From: Halonatronomonas sp964558325
Lineage (GTDB): Bacteria; Bacillota; Halanaerobiia; Halanaerobiales; Halarsenatibacteraceae
DNA: 64,000 nucleotides
Direction of reading: 5' to 3'
Assembly: GCA_964558325.1 (NCBI GenBank)
Contig: CAZLCX010000003.1
Location: 57,780-121,779, forward strand
This document shows positions 26,114 through 34,939 of this stretch, one piece after another (position 1 is the first letter of the stretch; the number at the start of each line of letters is the position of its first letter). The position numbers and the translations under genes are program-made. The notes beneath the pieces are model-generated. The model did no database searches. It was not told where the DNA came from and worked only from the letters and a program-made list of their open reading frames with translations.

Positions 26114-26842
26114 CTAAACTTCCTTAATTAAACAAGAAATGAAGGTAATATTATCATTACCACCGGCTGCAAGGGCCTCAGTTAATAATTCATCATTAAT
26201 CTTTTCGATTTCAGGATAATAATCAGAAATTATTAACTCAATCTCTTTTTCTTTAATCATATCTGTCAGACCATCGCTGCAAACCAGAATCAGATCTCCT
26301 GAATTAAGCTCGACTTTACCGGTATCTAAATCCAGGCTCCTTTCCAGACCAATTGCCTGAGTTAAAACATTTCGTTTTGGATGATTAAAAGCCTCATCTG
26401 TAGAAATCTTACCCCTGCGAACAAGTTGATTAACATAAGAATGATCCATGGTAATCTTCTTTAAGTTTTTATCTCTATATAAATATATTCTACTATCTCC
26501 AATATGACTGTAATACAATTCATTATCGCAAATTAAACAAAGAGACAGGGTAGTACCCATGCCTTTAAGAGAAATATCATCTAAACCTTTATTTATAATT
26601 TCATTGTTTATATCATGAAAAATATCCTGAAAAAATTGTTCATAATTATGATTGCATTTAAAATCCATCTGCTCAATCATCTCAATGGCAGTTGTACTGG
26701 CGACCTCTCCTCCTTGATGACCACCCATACCATCAGCCACTGCAAGCAAGTTATTATTATTTAGTTCTATAAGATAGGAATCCTCATTCTTATCTCTAAA
26801 GTTTCCTCTATCTGTTATGCCTCTAGCTATTAATTCAGACAT
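26114..26842 (-). CDS. PP2C-family serine/threonine phosphatase Stp/PrpC
   Basis: A 242-residue PP2C phosphatase with the metal motifs NEDSYL (about 20), ADGMGGHQGGEVAS (about 36-49), SHIGDSRIYLY (about 116-126), VCSDGLTDMI (about 192-201) and GGNDNITFISC (about 227-237). It reverses PrkC phosphorylation and is encoded 12 bp before prkC. Its start overlaps the rlmN end by 8 bp. Confidence 0.95.
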   Translation of the reverse strand: MSELIARGITDRGNFRDKNEDSYLIELNNNNLLAVADGMGGHQGGEVASTTAIEMIEQMDFKCNHNYEQFFQDIFHDINNEIINKGLDDISLKGMGTTLSLCLICDNELYYSHIGDSRIYLYRDKNLKKITMDHSYVNQLVRRGKISTDEAFNHPKRNVLTQAIGLERSLDLDTGKVELNSGDLILVCSDGLTDMIKEKEIELIISDYYPEIEKINDELLTEALAAGGNDNITFISCLIKEV

Positions 26843-27884
26843 TTAATTCTTCCTCCTTCAATCGGAGTTGACCACAGGCTGCAGTCACTTCTTCCCCCAT
26901 ACTTGCTCTGATTTGAACAGAAATATTATTGCGCTTTAAATAATTTTTAAATTGAGTTATTTTTACCTTGGAACTTGGACTATGGTCCAGACCTTCAACT
27001 GGATTTGCAGGAATCAAATTAACAAAAACATTCATACTGCCTATCCAGTCAACTAATTTTTCTGCATCAATCAGACTATCATTAAAATCTGAAATCATTA
27101 AATACTCAATAGTAATTCTTCGAGATGTTAACTTATAATAATCTTTAAGGGCTTCTTTAAGTTCAATTAAGTTATATTTTTTATTTATCGGCATTAACTT
27201 ACTTCTCTTATCATTATCAGCTGAATGAATTGAAACCGCAAGCCCTACCTGATCAAAATCTCTAGCAAATTCTCTAATTTTAGGAACAATTCCTACAGTG
27301 GATACAGTAATTTTCCTGCTGCCTATCTGGAAAGCTTCTTCAGAATTTAAAAGCTTAATAGACCTTTTAAGATTAGAATAATTTAAAAATGGTTCTCCCA
27401 TCCCCATATAAACAAGATTTTTTAATTCACCTAAATTATTTTCAGAAATATATTTAGATATCTGCCAGACCTGATCAACAATCTCTGCAGCAGTTAAATT
27501 TCTCCTGCAGCCGTCCAATCCTGTTGCACAAAAACTACAACCTAAATCACAACCAACCTGAGTCGAAATACAGACTGTATAGCTATTATTTTTGTTTTGT
27601 GGAATTAAAACAGTTTCCAAACTTTCACCATCAGTTAATTCCCAGAGATATTTGCTGGTACCATCTTTACTTTTTTTGATTTTAATTAACTTTAAATTTT
27701 CCATCAAAAAAGACTCAGCCAAAAAGTTTTGAAGTTCCCCAGGTAAATTTCTCATTAAATCAGGTTTTATAACTAAATTATTATATACCCAGTTAAAAAT
27801 TTGATCAGACCGAAAAGCTGGAAATGAATTTTCTACTAAAATATCAGTTAATTCTCCTTTAGATAATTCTTTAAATGAATACAT
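26835..27884 (-). CDS. rlmN: Dual-specificity rRNA/tRNA (adenine-C2)-methyltransferase RlmN
   Basis: A 349-residue radical SAM methylase acting on A2503 of 23S rRNA and A37 of some tRNAs. The [4Fe-4S] motif CDLGCSFC lies near residue 117; the N-terminal accessory domain includes FRSDQIFNWVYNN; VYMGMGEPFLNY (about 159) and GEEVTAACGQL with the methyl-carrying Cys (about 332-342) are present. ATG at 27884 follows GGGAGG. Order rlmN-stp-prkC is typical of Firmicutes. Confidence 0.97.
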   Translation of the reverse strand: MYSFKELSKGELTDILVENSFPAFRSDQIFNWVYNNLVIKPDLMRNLPGELQNFLAESFLMENLKLIKIKKSKDGTSKYLWELTDGESLETVLIPQNKNNSYTVCISTQVGCDLGCSFCATGLDGCRRNLTAAEIVDQVWQISKYISENNLGELKNLVYMGMGEPFLNYSNLKRSIKLLNSEEAFQIGSRKITVSTVGIVPKIREFARDFDQVGLAVSIHSADNDKRSKLMPINKKYNLIELKEALKDYYKLTSRRITIEYLMISDFNDSLIDAEKLVDWIGSMNVFVNLIPANPVEGLDHSPSSKVKITQFKNYLKRNNISVQIRASMGEEVTAACGQLRLKEEELNV

Positions 27885-27885
27885 C

Positions 27886-28533
27886 TTAAACCTCCCTGGT
27901 CCTCACATATATCTTTTTCGATGGCTGAAATGGCTGTTTACCGAGAGAATAATCTGCTCCTATAATATAAATATCATCAACATCAGCAGAGGTGGTAACC
28001 TTTTCCTGCAATATGTCCCCAACTGTTGGCCCAATAAAATTTGCAATTAACATAGCCAGCAGCATACTCCAGATAGAAAAGTAACCACTCCACAATAAAA
28101 TACCTATAAATATTATAGCAGATAATAGGTTAGCTGCTGTCAAAGTAGTTCCACAACGATCATGAATTGTAAGATCTTTTTCCCCGGATTTTAATCTACT
28201 CTGGCCTTCCCTGGCAGCCAGTTCAACTTCAGTTAAATCCTGGGCCCCAATTATATAAAAACCATTTTCATCTGCGTAACCAGCTAATTGTCTATAACCA
28301 TAATGTTCTTCCAGGACATTAATAGTTGCATGCTCTAAGCCATGGTTCTTTTTTAAAGTCGGATTTTTAGCAATCCTGTATAACTCACCAGGGGCATGAA
28401 TTAAACTATGCATTGAATTAAAAGTAAATTTTAAAGGAATTAAAAATAAAAAGATAAAAAAGAAAAATGCTGCCGGGAGCAAAAGAACTGGAAAAAAGAA
28501 AAATAACATTATTAAAAATAACCAAAAAATCAT
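27886..28533 (-). CDS. DUF6391-like membrane protein
   Basis: A 215-residue protein. The N-terminal 37 residues are strongly hydrophobic (runs of Phe and Leu); a second membrane pair lies around 132-172. Between them is a cytosolic stretch with the conserved KNHGLEHATINVLEEHYG (about 63-80) and the HDRCGTTLTAANLL segment (about 124). The HxxEHAT pattern with later His and Cys suggests metal binding, as in DUF6391-type proteins, but no function is known to me. It lies between fmt and rlmN, one base before rlmN, so it is co-expressed with translation genes. Confidence 0.75.
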   Translation of the reverse strand: MIFWLFLIMLFFFFPVLLLPAAFFFFIFLFLIPLKFTFNSMHSLIHAPGELYRIAKNPTLKKNHGLEHATINVLEEHYGYRQLAGYADENGFYIIGAQDLTEVELAAREGQSRLKSGEKDLTIHDRCGTTLTAANLLSAIIFIGILLWSGYFSIWSMLLAMLIANFIGPTVGDILQEKVTTSADVDDIYIIGADYSLGKQPFQPSKKIYVRTREV

Positions 28534-28553
28534 AAAACCACTTCCAATTTATA

Positions 28554-29492
28554 TTATTTACCTAAGATTTCCCCTGCTTCTGGCTGATAACCACAAATAA
28601 AATCTCTAGCTGACATTCTTTTTGAACCAGGTAATTGAACCTCAGTCAGATTAATAGCCCCATTAGCTGTTGCTATTAGCAAACCCTGGTCTAAATCAAC
28701 AGATAATATTTCACCAGGTACTGAATTATGATTAATATCAACAATCTCAGAGTTCCACACCTTTAATTTCTTAGCCTGATAAAAGGTATAGGCTCCTGGC
28801 CAGGGATTATTGCCTCTAATGAAATTAAAAACTTCACGATTTGATTTATTAAAGTTAATCAAGCCATCTTTTTTACTTAATTGCGGTGCATAGTTTGCAA
28901 GAGAATCATTTTGAGATTCAGGCTCAATCTGGCCTGATTCCATCTCTAGAAGAGTCTTAACTAACAAATCTGCACCGATTTCAGCCAATTTGTCATGGAG
29001 TTTACCAGCAGTATCAATTTCTTCAATAACTAATTCTTTTTGCAGCAATATATCTCCCTGGTCTAACTCTCGAGAAATAAGCATCGTAGTTACGCCGGTT
29101 TTATCATCACCATTAATAATTGCCTGGTGAATTGGACTAGCTCCCCTGTATCTAGGCAATAATGAAGCATGTAAATTGATCGGTTCCTTTTTAGGAATAT
29201 CCAGGACTTCCTGGGTAAATATCTGGCCAAAGGCCACCACCACAAAGTAATCAGCCTTTATTGCTGCTAATTTCTCTTTAATTTCATCTTTATTTATATC
29301 TGGAACCTCCAGCAGATTCAGGCCAAATTCTTTAGCTTTTTGGCCAACTGGAGTAGATGATAGTTTCTGCCCCCGCCCCTTTTTTCTGGGAGGCTGAGTA
29401 ACCACTAATTCAACTTCAATTTCATTGTTTTCTGTCAGATTGACCAGTGATGGCACTGCAAAATCTGGACTGCCAAAAAATACAATTTTCAT
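28554..29492 (-). CDS. fmt: Methionyl-tRNA formyltransferase
   Basis: A 312-residue enzyme that formylates initiator Met-tRNA. Motifs: FFGSPDFAVPSL (5-16), VVAFGQIFTQEVLDIPK (about 89-105), NLHASLLPRYRGASPIHQAI (about 108-127, catalytic Asn, His) and the C-terminal tRNA-binding OB domain from about 205. It is 2 bp after def, the standard def-fmt pair. Confidence 0.97.
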   Translation of the reverse strand: MKIVFFGSPDFAVPSLVNLTENNEIEVELVVTQPPRKKGRGQKLSSTPVGQKAKEFGLNLLEVPDINKDEIKEKLAAIKADYFVVVAFGQIFTQEVLDIPKKEPINLHASLLPRYRGASPIHQAIINGDDKTGVTTMLISRELDQGDILLQKELVIEEIDTAGKLHDKLAEIGADLLVKTLLEMESGQIEPESQNDSLANYAPQLSKKDGLINFNKSNREVFNFIRGNNPWPGAYTFYQAKKLKVWNSEIVDINHNSVPGEILSVDLDQGLLIATANGAINLTEVQLPGSKRMSARDFICGYQPEAGEILGK

Positions 29493-29494
29493 TA

Positions 29495-29962
29495 TTAGAC
29501 CTCCATACCTGCTAATTCAGATGGGTCAATTAACTTATCAACAAAAAGCACCCCATCAAGATGATCTATCTCATGTAAAATTGCTCTTGCTGCCAGTCCT
29601 GAGAACTCTTTCGTATATTTCTCTCCCTGACGATTATAGGCAGATAGTTTAATCTTTTCCGGTCTGGCAACAAGTCCATTCCTGTCAGGCACACTTAAAC
29701 AACCTTCCTCTGCTATATCTCTGCCCTCTTCTTCAATAACTTCTGGATTGATAATTTCCAGTAATTCTCCATTAACTTCCACCACTGCTGCTCTAAGCTG
29801 AACACCAATCTGAGTTGCTGCTAAACCTAAACCTTCAGCATCATGCATGGTATCTATTAAATTAACAATTAAATTTTCTGTTTTGTCAGTAAAATTTTCT
29901 ACAGGTTTTGCTTTGGTTCTTAATACTGGATCTCCAATTTTTCTAATAGGTAATACGGCCAT
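29495..29962 (-). CDS. def: Peptide deformylase
   Basis: A 155-residue metalloprotease that removes the formyl group from nascent proteins. All three motifs are present: GLGLAATQIGV (about 45-55), EEGCLSVPD (about 87-95, metal Cys) and HEIDHLDGVLF (about 130-140, metal His pair). ATG at 29962 is chosen because GGAGGTG sits 6 bases upstream; a farther ATG at 29989 precedes that site. Confidence 0.96.
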   Translation of the reverse strand: MAVLPIRKIGDPVLRTKAKPVENFTDKTENLIVNLIDTMHDAEGLGLAATQIGVQLRAAVVEVNGELLEIINPEVIEEEGRDIAEEGCLSVPDRNGLVARPEKIKLSAYNRQGEKYTKEFSGLAARAILHEIDHLDGVLFVDKLIDPSELAGMEV

Positions 29963-29998
29963 TATAGCCACCTCCATTTTTTTTACCATTACATTTAA

Positions 29999-32257
29999 TT
30001 ATAACATTGAAATAGGATCAACATCAACTGAAACATCTACCTTATTAGATAGAAGTTCATATATTTTTGAATTAATTTCTGGTAAGTACCTTCTTCTTTC
30101 TCTGATACCAGGGAAAAAACAGAGTAGATGCCAGCGATATTTTCCCCTTATTTTACTGATTGCTGCTTCAACAGGACCTAAATAATAAAATTCTTTATCA
30201 TAATTTTCCTCTAAAAACTCTTTTAATTTACTAACCTGCTTAATAATCAAACCTTCAGTTTCAGCTTTAAATAATATCCTTACCAGCCGGGAAAATGGTG
30301 GATAATATAATTTAGACCTTATTTCCAGTTCTTCTTCATAAAAGTCATTCCAATCTGAAGATAAGACAGCCTGCAGGGCATAATGGGACGGATTATAGGT
30401 CTGAATATAAACCTGGCCCTTTTTATCTCCCCGACCAGCCCTGCCTGAAACCTGGGTGATTAATTGATATGTCCTCTCAGATGAACGAAAATCAGGTAAA
30501 TTTAACATTAAATCTGTCCCTAGAACACCCACCAGTGTTATATTGTGAAAATCATGACCTTTAGCAATCATTTGAGTACCGACCAGGATATCAATATCTC
30601 CCTGATCAACTCTATTTAGAATTTCTTTATGGGAATTTTTCTTTCCAGTCGTATCAACATCCATCCTGGCAACTTCAGCCTCAGGAAATCTATCCTTAAT
30701 AACAGTTTCTAAACGTTCTGTCCCTGAACCAAAATCCTGTAGCAGATCACTTGAACAGGCAGGGCAGTTTTTAGGAACATGGATATGGTAATCACAGTAA
30801 TGACACTGAAGTTTATTAATTCCTTTATGATAGGTTAAAGTTATATCACAACTGGGACATTTAATAGCCTCACCACATTCCTGGCATAAGATAAAAGAAG
30901 CAAACCCTCTTCGATTTAAAAACAACATAACCTGTTCGTTACTAGCCAGCCGTTCATTAATAGCTTCAATAAGTTTATAACTTAATAATCCATAATTGCC
31001 TGCTTCAATTTCACCTCGCATATCAATCAGATCAATCTCAGGCATGGCCCCATCTCCAGCCCGTTCTTTTAAAGTTAAATATTCATATTGTTCTTCCATG
31101 GCAAAATAATAACTTTCTAATGATGGGGTTGCTGAACCTAAGACAACTGGTATTCCATTTTCCCGGGCCCTAATTACAGCAGCACCCCTGGCATGATAAA
31201 AGGGATTAGAACCCTGTTTATATGAATTTTCATGCTCCTCATCTATTATTATTATACCAGGGTTTTTTAAAGGAGCAAAAATAGCAGATCTTGCCCCAAT
31301 TACAATCTCAGCTTCTCCTTGATATATCCGCTGCCATTCATCATACCTTTCTCCATCAGAGAGCCGACTGTGGAGGACAGCAACTTTATTGCCAAAAAAT
31401 GAATAAAAGAAATCAACCATATAAGGGGTTAAAGATATCTCAGGGACCAGCATGATTGCCCCCTGTCCATTCTCAATAACCTTTTCAATCAATTTAAAAT
31501 AAACCGCAGTTTTTCCACTGCCTGTTACTCCATGAAGTAAAAATACTTTGTTTAATTTTTCGTCAAGAGAGCGGAATATTTTTGCAAAAGCCTTTCTCTG
31601 TTCAGAGTTGAGCTCAAAATCTATTTTTTTATCTCTACCAGCTATTTTATACTCTGGACTCCTTCTATTAATCACATCTCTTCTTGCAACAAGATTTTTT
31701 TCTTCTAATGTATAAAGAACATTTCTTGAGGTAGCTGCTCTTTCAAGCAAATCTGTCGCCTCTATAATTTCAATTTCAGAATTTAAAAACACCTCTAGGA
31801 TTCGGGCCTGGGCTGGAGCTTTACTCTTAATCTTTCCAATTTTTTCAACTAATTCTTCTCCATTTAACAAAGCTTTATAACCAATAACTTTTTTTTGAGC
31901 CCCACCAGAACCATCAACTCCAGCTGGAAGAGCTGTCTTAATTAAACTCAAAAAACTTGTAGAATAATAATCAGAAAGTAACCTCAAACTTTCAAGTAAC
32001 TCCTCTGTAAATAATGGCTTCTGGTTAATTATTTTAGATATTCTCTTAATTTTATTCTTATCAATATTTATCTCTGATGAAAAACCGACTATAAATCCAG
32101 TAGCCTGCCTTCTACCAAAAGGAACTCTAACAGATTGGCCTGGTAAATACTCTTCAACTTTCTTTCCCTTTTCTGGAAGATAAGAAAAAGCCCCTCGATC
32201 GCCAAGGTGAGGTACATCAACTATAATATCTATATATTTTTCAGTTAACTTTACCAA
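29999..32257 (-). CDS. priA: Primosomal replication protein N' (PriA helicase)
   Basis: A 752-residue helicase that reloads the replisome at stalled forks. Seen: N-terminal DNA-binding domain (IIVDVPHLGDRGAFSY), Walker A GVTGSGKTAVYF (about 241-252), DEEH in IIDEEHENSYKQG (about 336), eight zinc Cys between about 460 and 510 (LCQECGEAIKCPSC to NCPACSSD), and SGRAGRGDKKG near 635. TTG at 32257 is chosen: GAGGTGAT lies 4-5 bases upstream and the family start follows. Longer in-frame starts run through a hairpin behind metK. Confidence 0.94.
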   Translation of the reverse strand: MVKLTEKYIDIIVDVPHLGDRGAFSYLPEKGKKVEEYLPGQSVRVPFGRRQATGFIVGFSSEINIDKNKIKRISKIINQKPLFTEELLESLRLLSDYYSTSFLSLIKTALPAGVDGSGGAQKKVIGYKALLNGEELVEKIGKIKSKAPAQARILEVFLNSEIEIIEATDLLERAATSRNVLYTLEEKNLVARRDVINRRSPEYKIAGRDKKIDFELNSEQRKAFAKIFRSLDEKLNKVFLLHGVTGSGKTAVYFKLIEKVIENGQGAIMLVPEISLTPYMVDFFYSFFGNKVAVLHSRLSDGERYDEWQRIYQGEAEIVIGARSAIFAPLKNPGIIIIDEEHENSYKQGSNPFYHARGAAVIRARENGIPVVLGSATPSLESYYFAMEEQYEYLTLKERAGDGAMPEIDLIDMRGEIEAGNYGLLSYKLIEAINERLASNEQVMLFLNRRGFASFILCQECGEAIKCPSCDITLTYHKGINKLQCHYCDYHIHVPKNCPACSSDLLQDFGSGTERLETVIKDRFPEAEVARMDVDTTGKKNSHKEILNRVDQGDIDILVGTQMIAKGHDFHNITLVGVLGTDLMLNLPDFRSSERTYQLITQVSGRAGRGDKKGQVYIQTYNPSHYALQAVLSSDWNDFYEEELEIRSKLYYPPFSRLVRILFKAETEGLIIKQVSKLKEFLEENYDKEFYYLGPVEAAISKIRGKYRWHLLCFFPGIRERRRYLPEINSKIYELLSNKVDVSVDVDPISML

Positions 32258-32293
32258 AATAATCACCTCACCAAAAAAATAAGCTCCATAAGA

Positions 32294-32327
32294 AAACCGA
32301 AGAATCATACATAATATTCTCCGGTTT
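32294..32327 (-). terminator. Hairpin between metK and priA, possible terminator
   Basis: A 12-bp stem with one G-U pair (32316-32327 with 32294-32305) and a 10-nt loop begins 9 bp after the metK stop on the minus strand. The T-rich tract (TTATTTTTTT) comes about 11 bases later, so termination is probably partial. It also lies in the leader of priA. Confidence 0.45.
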
Positions 32328-32335
32328 ATTAACAA

Positions 32336-33517
32336 CTATAATGAACTTTTTAATGCTTCAATCTTATCAGTCTTTTCCCAGGGTAAATCAAGATCTGGCC
32401 TGCCAAAATGACCATAACAGGCAACCTGCTGGAAAATCGGCTCAGTTAAATTTAAGTTCTTAATAATGCTTCCTGGCCTTAAATCAAAATGTTCTTTAAC
32501 CAATTCAGTTAAACGTTCCTCGGATACTTTACCGGTTCCAAAAGTATCTACCATTATCGATAAAGGCTTGGCCACACCGATAGCATAAGATAATTGAACC
32601 TCACACTTATCTGCCAGGCCAGCAGCCACAAGATTTTTAGCAACATAGCGTGCCGCATAGGTTGCAGAACGATCAACTTTAGTGGCATCTTTCCCTGAAA
32701 AACAACCGCCACCATGTCTGGCCACACCGCCATATGTATCAACAATGACCTTTCTTCCAGTCAGCCCTGTATCACCATGGGGGCCACCAATCACAAATCT
32801 ACCAGTAGGATTAATTAAATATTCTGTCCCCTCATCTAATAGATTAGCAGGAATTACTTCCTTAATAACATGCTTAATCAGGTCTACTTTTAAATCGGCC
32901 AGCTTTTTATCTGGATGATGCTGGGCAGAAATTACAACTTTATCAACCCTCTTTGGTTTATCATCTTCATACTCAACTGTAACCTGGGTTTTACCATCAG
33001 GCCTTAAATAACCAAGTAACTTATTCTTCCTTACTTCAGCTAACCTCTGGGCTAATTTGTGAGATAAAGTAATCGGTAAAGGCATTAATTCTGGGGTCTC
33101 ATTACAGGCATAACCAAACATTATACCCTGGTCACCAGCCCCTAATTCTTCTTCTCCATTTTCCTCTCTATCTCTGGATTCTAGAGCAGTATCAACTCCC
33201 TGAGCAATATCAGATGACTGCTCATCAATTGCAGTTAAAACTGCACAGGTTTCACCATCGAACCCATATTTAGCCCTATTATAGCCAATATCAACAACTT
33301 TTTTCCTGGTAATATCAGTAATATCTACATAACAATCAGTAGTAATCTCACCTGAAACCAGAACAAGTCCAGTGGTTACAAAAGTTTCACAGGCAACCCT
33401 GGCACCTGGGTCACATTTTAAAATTTCATCTAAAATAGCATCAGAAATTTGATCAGCAACCTTATCAGGATGTCCTTCAGTTACAGATTCAGATGTAAAG
33501 AAATATTTTTTAGCCAT
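32336..33517 (-). CDS. metK: S-adenosylmethionine synthetase
   Basis: A 393-residue enzyme making SAM from methionine and ATP. Motifs: TEGHPDKVADQISDAILD (about 14-31), GAGDQGIMFGYACNE (about 125-139), the GGP loop with HGDTGLTGRKVIVDTYGG (about 248-265) and CFSGKDATKVDRS (about 271-283). It has its own strong promoter at 33560-33588. No SAM riboswitch is seen here, unlike metY at 52754. Confidence 0.98.
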   Translation of the reverse strand: MAKKYFFTSESVTEGHPDKVADQISDAILDEILKCDPGARVACETFVTTGLVLVSGEITTDCYVDITDITRKKVVDIGYNRAKYGFDGETCAVLTAIDEQSSDIAQGVDTALESRDREENGEEELGAGDQGIMFGYACNETPELMPLPITLSHKLAQRLAEVRKNKLLGYLRPDGKTQVTVEYEDDKPKRVDKVVISAQHHPDKKLADLKVDLIKHVIKEVIPANLLDEGTEYLINPTGRFVIGGPHGDTGLTGRKVIVDTYGGVARHGGGCFSGKDATKVDRSATYAARYVAKNLVAAGLADKCEVQLSYAIGVAKPLSIMVDTFGTGKVSEERLTELVKEHFDLRPGSIIKNLNLTEPIFQQVACYGHFGRPDLDLPWEKTDKIEALKSSL

Positions 33518-33559
33518 AAAAATCTCCCTTCTACATAAATATCCAAATACTTCAAATTT

Positions 33560-33588
33560 ATTCTAGCATAGAGGCATATCTATGTCAA
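33560..33588 (-). promoter_or_regulatory. Strong promoter of metK
   Basis: A perfect TTGACA (33588-33583), 17-nt spacer and TAGAAT (33565-33560) on the minus strand. The -35 box abuts the tldE stop codon. Confidence 0.75.
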
Positions 33589-34938
33589 TTAATTACCTCC
33601 AACTGACAGACTTTCAATTAATAAAGAAGGCGAACCTATATGCCCTCTGCCTGGAGAGCCCATCTCTAAATCATTACCGATACCAATAACATCTTTTAAT
33701 AGCTCAATGAAATTACCAGAGACAGTTATCTGCTCAACTGGTTTAACAATCTCACCATTTTCAAGAAGAAAGCCCTCTGCACTGAGTGAAAAGTCACCTG
33801 AAACCTGGTTGGCCCCGGCATGAAGACCTGTAATATCGGTAATCAATAAAGTCCTCTCCTTTATTTTCTTAAGTTGATTAAAGCTAATCTTTCCTGGTTC
33901 AATATAAAGATTGGTTGGAGCAATCCCAACAGAGCTTTTATGAGAACTTCTAAAGGCATTGCCAGTAGATTTAACCCCGTCCCTGGCAGCAGTCTTTAAA
34001 TTATATAAATAAGTTGTTAAAACCCCATCTTTTATAATTTCTTTTTTCCTGGTAGGATAACCTTCAGAGTCAAAAGGAGTTGATCTAAAACCTTCTTCCA
34101 AAAAAGGATCGTCAATTAAAGTTAAGTCAACAACTGCAACCATATCCTCCAATTTCCCTTCAAACAATGACAGCCCTTTCTGGACATTTTCTGCAGATAA
34201 TGTTGAAGCAAAGGTCTGAAGAAGATCTCCGGCAACATCATTTCTTAATAAAACTGGATAATCACCAGACGCTATTGAACTGGCACCTAATAAAGAAACC
34301 GCTTCTTCAGCAACTTCTTCCGCCAATTCTACTGGATTAAAATCTTTAAATTTCCTCTTAACCACAACCTTGCCGCTGGATTTTTTATCATTTTCATCAG
34401 CCGCCACAACTGACAGATAAATATAGGCAAGTTGACTATTATTGCTCAGTTCAAGTTCTGCAGTATTATCCATTACCTCTTCAAGCATCATATCAGAATA
34501 CATACAGTAATTAACTACCTCTATTCTATCATCATAATCATAGGCAGCTTTTTCAGCCTTTTTCAATAGTTCAATTTTCTCATCAGGGCTAATCTCACCA
34601 AAATCATCGCTATCTATCTTAAGTTCTTTATATTCAGCCTGCTCGCTAAAAATTATGCCTTCTTTCTTATCAACAATTTCTGCATTCTCTTTAGCTTTAT
34701 TAACTAAAAAATCTATTTCAGTTTCAGAGATATTTTCAGTATAAGAAAAGCCCATCTTACCCTGATAAATTCCTCTAAAACCAATACCATCATCATCATT
34801 TAAGGAATAATGGTCCACTTCACCTTTAAAAACCCTTAAATCTATACTTGAATTCCTATTTCTATAAAGCTCTGCTTCAGAAAAGCCAACTGCTTTTGCC
34901 TGTTCAAATATTCTTTTCTTAAATTTGTTATATTCCAT
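33589..34938 (-). CDS. TldE/PmbA-family metalloprotease component
   Basis: A 449-residue TldE (PmbA) homologue. TldD/TldE heterodimers degrade or trim unfolded peptides; TldE lacks the zinc site and gives structure. Seen: LRVFKGEVDHYSL (about 27-39), FASTLSAENVQKGLSLFEGKL (about 245-265), DDPFLEEGFRSTPFDSEGYPT (about 280-300) and the C-terminal MGSPGRGHIGSPSLL. ATG at 34938 follows the tldD stop directly (TAA then AATG), with AAGGAGG upstream. Confidence 0.92.
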   Translation of the reverse strand: MEYNKFKKRIFEQAKAVGFSEAELYRNRNSSIDLRVFKGEVDHYSLNDDDGIGFRGIYQGKMGFSYTENISETEIDFLVNKAKENAEIVDKKEGIIFSEQAEYKELKIDSDDFGEISPDEKIELLKKAEKAAYDYDDRIEVVNYCMYSDMMLEEVMDNTAELELSNNSQLAYIYLSVVAADENDKKSSGKVVVKRKFKDFNPVELAEEVAEEAVSLLGASSIASGDYPVLLRNDVAGDLLQTFASTLSAENVQKGLSLFEGKLEDMVAVVDLTLIDDPFLEEGFRSTPFDSEGYPTRKKEIIKDGVLTTYLYNLKTAARDGVKSTGNAFRSSHKSSVGIAPTNLYIEPGKISFNQLKKIKERTLLITDITGLHAGANQVSGDFSLSAEGFLLENGEIVKPVEQITVSGNFIELLKDVIGIGNDLEMGSPGRGHIGSPSLLIESLSVGGN

Positions 34939-34939
34939 T

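Noticed and set aside
32258..32335. Longer priA start
   Set aside because: It would translate the stem-loop behind metK and adds 26 residues not found in the family; TTG 32257 has the ribosome site.
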